DNA of 64,000 nt from Leptidea sinapis. Taxonomy: Eukaryota > Arthropoda > Insecta > Lepidoptera > Pieridae. Shown piece after piece: positions 58,547 to 64,000 of this stretch. Position numbers and translations under genes: made by a program. Under the pieces are notes generated by a model. The model was given only the letters and a program-made list of their open reading frames with translations. It made no database searches and had not been told where the DNA came from. Each line of letters begins with the position of its first letter. The first letter of the stretch is position 1. The stretch is taken from positions 10,664,001-10,728,000 of the forward strand of contig NC_066292.1 in the NCBI RefSeq assembly GCF_905404315.1. Direction: 5' to 3'.

Positions 58547-61204
58547 CTGTGTAGGGAAAGATTTAAATCTAGTAGTATATCACAGTAAGTATGAGGTAAT
58601 ATTCAATTTAAAGGTTGAAGTTGACGATGGTAGCTTGATTTTAAGTGTTAGTACTATCCCTTCCTAGCATTCTGGCAAAATATATCTTTTACATATTAAT
58701 GTCGTCTTTGTTAAGTGATTCCCAAACCTACGTCTTGATGATAAATTGAATCAATTTACGCATTGTGTGGTTTTGAAGTGGTCTAATAAGAGTCTCTGTT
58801 TCAAAGCTAAATTGTTTTTCTTTGTACAACCGCTGTTTTAATACTAAAAATATAAAATATGAATATATATACAAAAATTTGTGCACTAATTAGTTAAATA
58901 CAGGAACGATTGACATTTTGTATTGAGTTGTATAACACTTATTATATAATAATATATAAGCATATTACTATTAAAATAATATTATAAATAAGTCGTGAAG
59001 TGACAACCCTGGGCAGCACTCACGTGTGAACTGTGAAGATGGAAATTATGAATAATTCATAGCATGCTGCTTCCCAGTTTTCATACATCGTTGATTTATT
59101 AATGTGACATACTTTTGGGTATTCTCACATTTTATTATAATTTTCAGCAGCAGTAATTCCGACGGCCTTTTAAAAAATATTTTTTTGTACCACGTTTTGT
59201 ATTTTCGAATTTTAATGGAAACATCGTTTTTTTTTTATATTTCGTTGTTTATGAATGATAAGATTGGACAAAATTCAAAATTCGTTAGAGTAAGCATAAC
59301 GAACCAACTTCTCAATAAGTAATATCCGTAATATGGCAAAATCAATTAACACCATTTTTAATTTACTACACAACCGACATATTTTATAAAAATTGAAATT
59401 GTCAGCAAAATAAGTTTCTATAGATTTTGTTCATATGTTAGCAGAAAACTATTTTTGTGAAGCGAAAAATTTCGTGATTTGGCGATAATAATACGATCAC
59501 CAGAGGGGTCTTATCCAATCCAAGACAGAGGAATCTGTATCCTAGTCAGGTTAAGAGTTATTAGAAACTACGCACTGTATAGCAAAATTAAATTTACAGA
59601 ATGTTATAGTATTTTTTGGTGTTATATTTGTAACTGGTATTGTAAATGCAAATTTTTATAGCTATGTTCTGAACTATCATTTATCAATTGTAATATCTCA
59701 TAATATAAATGAAATAATTTCTAAAAATTAAATTACAGCAGTCATATACTTTAACAGAGACTAAAAAAAGTTATTACAGTTTCGAACACGTTTTGTTTCT
59801 GGCTTTTTTCATCAAACGCGATCACAGTCTTTGATTAACATATCTATCCCTTTTAGAATATTGTTCAACTCCTCGGAAGTAAACCATGCTGTAAGTTTTG
59901 TGTCCATTTATAATTAGCCATCCAATATAAAATATGGTTCACCCATTTTAGATACTTACCTATTATATTTTTCCTAATATAAAATAAATCCATGCAAAAT
60001 GTCTATCATGCACCTAGTATTTTTAAATGATCAAGAAAATTTCCGATTGCAACTGAATACTATGCTATTGATATAAATGATGACATTAATTAGTTCTTAA
60101 TATTAAATTACATGAAGTAAAAACTATCTCTACGAGGAAGCGTACAATTAATACTGGCAGCATTTCCTCGTCAGATCGTAAGGATGGTCCGTTGACCGAA
60201 ATAGCTGCCAGCGGTTTCAGAAACCCTATTATTATTCTAATTATAATATTATCTGACACACACACACTCCTAATTGCGTAATTAGTATTAGTTGTTATGT
60301 TTCAAATAACATCAAATAGACGTGAGAGAAAATTTGTTTAGCATAATGTGGAGCTGAATCTGTAGCTTGCATAGTTATTTGGATTTCAACTACTAACATT
60401 TTGTCATATTTGCCTTGTGGCCATGTCCTATTAGTTTGGTACGCAAATATTATGCCATCTGAACTAATGTGGGTTCTATTCTCGGTAAATTCTTAAACGG
60501 ATTCAAATGTTATTTCATAAGAACTGTTATTATATACTACACATTACGGGAAGTGCCTCTGCTTATAAATGACAAATTTAATGAAAATAACCTTTTACAT
60601 ACAAAATGGAACTGAAAAGTACGTTGCTCGTTTTCTGGTTTTAACTTGAACATGTATTTACAACGAGCTCTCCATTTAAACTTTTTTAGTTAGTATCAAA
60701 CTATCTGGCACCCTTTACAAGAGAAAAAAGTAGCCAAGCTCTGAATTCTATTTAAAAAGAAAAACCGAGTTAATGATTAAATAATAAATTCCGACAGGGC
60801 AACAAATCGACTTCGTGTGTGAAATGAATATTTATTATTTTGTGGTGCTGATTAGTTACCATGAAGTGAACCCCATCCAGATACGTCAATGATTAGATAC
60901 ACTCGGCTAAGCTATACTTTAGATATCTAAAGTAAAGTTTTACAGTAAAATATACATTTTGTGCCTTATTTTACACGTCATAAGGCACAAAATGAACGTT
61001 TTTCCCGTATCAAATGAGAGAGTGCGTAACATAAGATTAAGTTAGTAAGTCCAAGCTTAATTTATCTCGGTGAAGTCATCAGAGGGAATAAGCTAATGCG
61101 AACCAAGTTGTGAGTCCTCGCGGAGAAACTTACTTTAATTAATGTCTCCTACTAAGTTAATATGAACTATTTGTGGGTACATTTTGTATATTATGGCATG
61201 ATTA

Positions 61205-61400
61205 ATTGAATTTTTCAAATGTTTTGAGTTTTCTTTAGTGTTATTTCCGCCAATATTTGACTTAAAACAATTCGACACGTGTTTCACCTCTACACGAGGC
61301 ATCCTCAGGAGATGTTGACTCGCCTAAAGAAAACTCAAAACATTTGGATAATTTTGCATTTCCGCAAAGTAATGCCTACTTCAATAAATTTTCTAATTGA
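61205..61400 (-). mobile_element. Foldback element D, hammerhead-like motif
   Basis: Arms AAATGTTTTGAGTTTTCTTT and AAAGAAAACTCAAAACATTT. The central - strand 61308-61272 reads CTGAGGATGCCTCGTGTAGA, GGTGAAACACGTGTC. Confidence 0.75.
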
Positions 61401-61446
61401 ATTTTATTTAAAAGTTTTTAACCCCATTTCATTCTGATTAAATATA

Positions 61447-61715
61447 ATCGACATCCCTACTAATATTATAAATGTGAATGTAAGTTTGTTTGTTACACCT
61501 AAACCACTGAACCGACTTTGATGAAATTTAGTGTCTGTAGAGATATACAAGAGCTTGGAAAATTACATAGGCTATCTTTTATCGGGAATAAAAGGCTTGG
61601 CGGGGTTGAACAAGGATGGAAATTTGTATTTAGGCACTTGATAAGAAATAATCTTGTTCTAGCGTTTTTACATTTAGACCTGTTTGGGTTAAAAAGGAGG
61701 ATGAAATTTATATAG
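61447..61715 (+). mobile_element. Dispersed repeat starting ACTAATATTATAAATG
   Basis: CTACTAATATTATAAATGTG, GTTTGTTTGTTACACC, ACCGACTTTGATGAAATTT: the head of a repeat type very common in insect genomes and often linked to RTE-type retroelements (inference). The weak ORF over it is not a gene. Confidence 0.5.
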
Positions 61716-63107
61716 TTGGTAGCTTATATATTATTATTATATACGTATTAAACACAGCAGTAGTGTATTCTTTGCAAAGATTGCCCAAAGTAACTATTGC
61801 ACGCGCACGATATTTATTTGATTGGCGACTGTTAGTAAACTACTGACTACGAGTAATACCATTATTTTTGTTGGACCTCAGGTATCTCTATGTGAAACGT
61901 GTCCATGGTAATTGTTCTCCAGATTAAACCGGCTGGGAGCTTGAGTTCGTCATCCAATCGTTTGAGCTGTCTGTCATTCTGTCAAAATTCCATCACAACA
62001 TCCAGTTCCACTTAACTTGGTCTATTCTAGAAAGTATATTAGTTAGTTTTGTTAATACATATACAATGATATGTTTATTGATATCCATTGACTTGTAGTT
62101 CATATAATAATTCTCAGTAATCGTAGAATGTAGAGTCAGCTCAATGTATGTTACTTGGTTATAATATATAACTCCTGCGAGAGTTAGTCGTCTGCCCATC
62201 CTCAACTTAACTGTTTGTGAAATAAAGTACCTAATTCATCACATCAGATACTTCATTTAAAGATCCAAGCCATTGATCACTAAAGACTTATGAGAACAAG
62301 ATGTTTTTAATACCATGTTTAGACGAAAGGAAAGTTGTAAATCCTGATGGGATTCTTTCAGTATTCATTAAAAAGATATAGTATATAAAAATATACTTAT
62401 TTATCAGATTTCTTCGTTTAAATATGTTTAACATTTTCTGTTTATTTATCTCAACAGTGTTTCGCGCTTCTAACGGAATCACCAATGACGATGCACGATC
62501 ATTCATTTCAGTTTTATTAATTAAACTCGTTTTAATCCTTTCAGCAAGCACTATTTCGTATTATCAATGGCGTCTGATTGCGGAACGCCAAAAGTGTGCT
62601 TAGAGACAACTTAATCATAATAAGTCGTGTGTCAACTGTCACTGTCAAACCTGAAGTAATTTAATGTTTTACATTGCTGCTTATTGACCAATAATATGTT
62701 TAGCAATTGGAGTAAATGCGTCAATGCTTAGGTAATAAAGCAATCGAAGCTTATTATAGTATAATTTCTGGCATGATCCATATTTCAGGTTTGTTTTTGT
62801 ATGACGTGATATGTCTTTATGTATAGAACTTTTAAATTGTCTTATGTTTATTTAGAATTGGGCGGGAATTGAATTTGTCAATGATAAATTTATTAACACG
62901 TCGAATAAATAAATCTTTGTGAAGCTAAATTCACTGTGAATTGAATTCATGTGTCATTTGTTTTTACAAATTGGCGGCAATTAAAATGTGCATATGTCGC
63001 TGTACATGATTTATAATGACATTCGTTGCGTTCAATCAACAACCGTGAAATTTATAATAGACTTTGATTGGTATTTCGAAGCAATAATCCATTTTTTGCA
63101 ACAACTT

Positions 63108-63205
63108 ACGGCCGTTCTCAATAATGTTACGGATACATTGCTATCACTGTTTAATGACAAACTCTTATCTATCCATAGTTATGTCCAATATCAACATCGA
63201 TAACG
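63108..63205 (+). mobile_element. MITE family F, partial copy
   Basis: TTACGGCCGTTCTCAATAAT, GTTACGGATACATTGCTATC, ACTGTTTAATGACAAACTCT, TTATGTCCAATATCAA. Confidence 0.75.
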
Positions 63206-63315
63206 AGTATTCCTATTAGACAGTATTTTTACGAAACGAAGTAAACTAAAGTTACTACTACAATATTTTTCTGAACCGAGGAATAAAATAGAACTCATAA
63301 AATTGTAAACATTTT

Positions 63316-63534
63316 TTTATGAAAATAAGGGATGAGGCCAGCAGGACGTTCATATGATGATAATTGATACGCCCTACCCATTACAATGCAGTGCCGTTGA
63401 GGATTCTTGAAAAACCCAAATGTTCTGAGCGGCACTACAATTGCCTTGAAACATAAGATGTTAAATCTTATTTTCGGCGCCGTTGTGGTACCCATAATCT
63501 AGCTGGCATCCTGTGCAAAGGAGCCTCCCACTGG
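63316..63534 (+). mobile_element. Hairpin-core element, internally deleted copy 11
   Basis: ATGAAAATAAGGGATGAGGC to CAAAGGAGCCTCCCACTGGT, with part of the right half missing. Right flank shared with copy 9. Confidence 0.85.
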
Positions 63535-63671
63535 TACTCCAAAAGGTTGACCTATACCTATGATACAATATTATTAGCTATCGATAAAATGGTGTTAGTA
63601 TCAAGCCATGACAATATTGTTATATAATCTGTATTCTGATAATATTTTGAAAATGTAACTCTGTTTTTTGA

Positions 63672-63809
63672 AAATAATTTCACTAGCTAAGGCACCCTTA
63701 AGACGAAACACAATAATGCTTATACATTACTGCTTCACTTCAGAAATAGGCGCCGTTGAGGTATCAATAATCTAGCCGGCATTCTGTGCAAAGGAGCCTC
63801 CCACTGGTA
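63672..63809 (+). mobile_element. Hairpin-core element, right half, copy 12
   Basis: AATTTCACTAGCTAAGGCAC, CATTACTGCTTCACTTCAGA, AATAGGCGCCGTTGAGGTAT to CAAAGGAGCCTCCCACTGGT. Confidence 0.85.
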
Positions 63810-64000
63810 AAATTGTAATCATTATTTAAAATACTAGATAAATAATTAATACACATATTATTAGTGGAGCAAAAAGTGAAAGACTGATACGCGTACGTAA
63901 TTGATATCAGATTTACGCTGGAATTATTCAAAAGCATTCCAATATTGGTATGTAGGTCGGAATGATTGCTCGTCCATACTTCGAAATCCAATTCACAATG

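Larger units (their letters stand above)
45348..64000. other. Repeat-rich 5' intron or upstream region of the Dscam-like gene
   Basis: No further Ig-type exon could be found on the - strand, although Ig1-Ig4 are expected upstream. The stretch is about half recognisable repeats (listed separately). The remaining parts (45.4-46.4, 50.1-50.7, 55.2-56.5, 58.0-61.2 and 61.7-63.1 kb) are AT-rich without features I can support, apart from the doubtful exon at 58470. Confidence 0.6.

Noticed and set aside
1..64000. CRISPR arrays, bacterial operons, rRNA genes
   Set aside because: None present; the sequence is eukaryotic with spliced genes and retroelements.

Overview
The window looks like nuclear DNA of an insect, most probably a moth or butterfly. 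It is AT-rich, its genes are split into many small exons, and it is crowded with repeat types common in Lepidoptera: LINE tails ending in repeated TTTGAA, tRNA-derived SINEs, foldback elements and a decayed mariner. The species cannot be named from sequence alone.

Two genes are supported and they converge. The first lies on the + strand (44 to 5781). Five exons with matching phases give the last ~180 codons of a protein that is rich in Ser/Arg/Thr and ends in a WH2-like actin-binding motif, so it is probably a cytoskeletal regulator. Its 5' part is outside the window.

The second gene is on the - strand (45347 down to 13955). I joined 27 exons whose splice phases all agree, about 1,316 codons in total. 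They encode a Dscam-family cell-surface receptor in the order Ig5-Ig6-Ig7-Ig8-Ig9-FN1-FN2-FN3-FN4-Ig10-FN5-FN6-transmembrane helix-cytoplasmic tail. Signal peptide and Ig1-Ig4 are missing and should lie upstream, in or beyond the exon-poor 45.3-64 kb stretch. The final exon(s) were not found. No array of mutually exclusive exons is visible, so this resembles a non-hypervariable Dscam paralogue (Dscam2/3/4-like).

Region by region: 0-5.8 kb, WH2 gene with a 30-bp tandem repeat, a LINE tail, a SINE carrying another insertion, and one copy of a dispersed 310-bp element; 5.8-13.9 kb, intergenic repeats and a short THAP-like first exon; 13.9-45.3 kb, Dscam-like exons with repeats in the introns, including a chimeric LINE at 23.5-25.4 kb and a 40-bp perfect palindrome at 28.9 kb; 45.3-64 kb, almost all repeats, including nested inverted repeats, LINE fragments, a mariner remnant and many copies of the 310-bp element.

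The most unusual signal is that two separate foldback-type repeat families each carry a motif resembling a hammerhead ribozyme core: CTGANGA, one extra base, a 5-6 bp helix, GAAA, a self-complementary hexamer or octamer, then C. All calls were made by eye from translation and splice phase; no database search was run.
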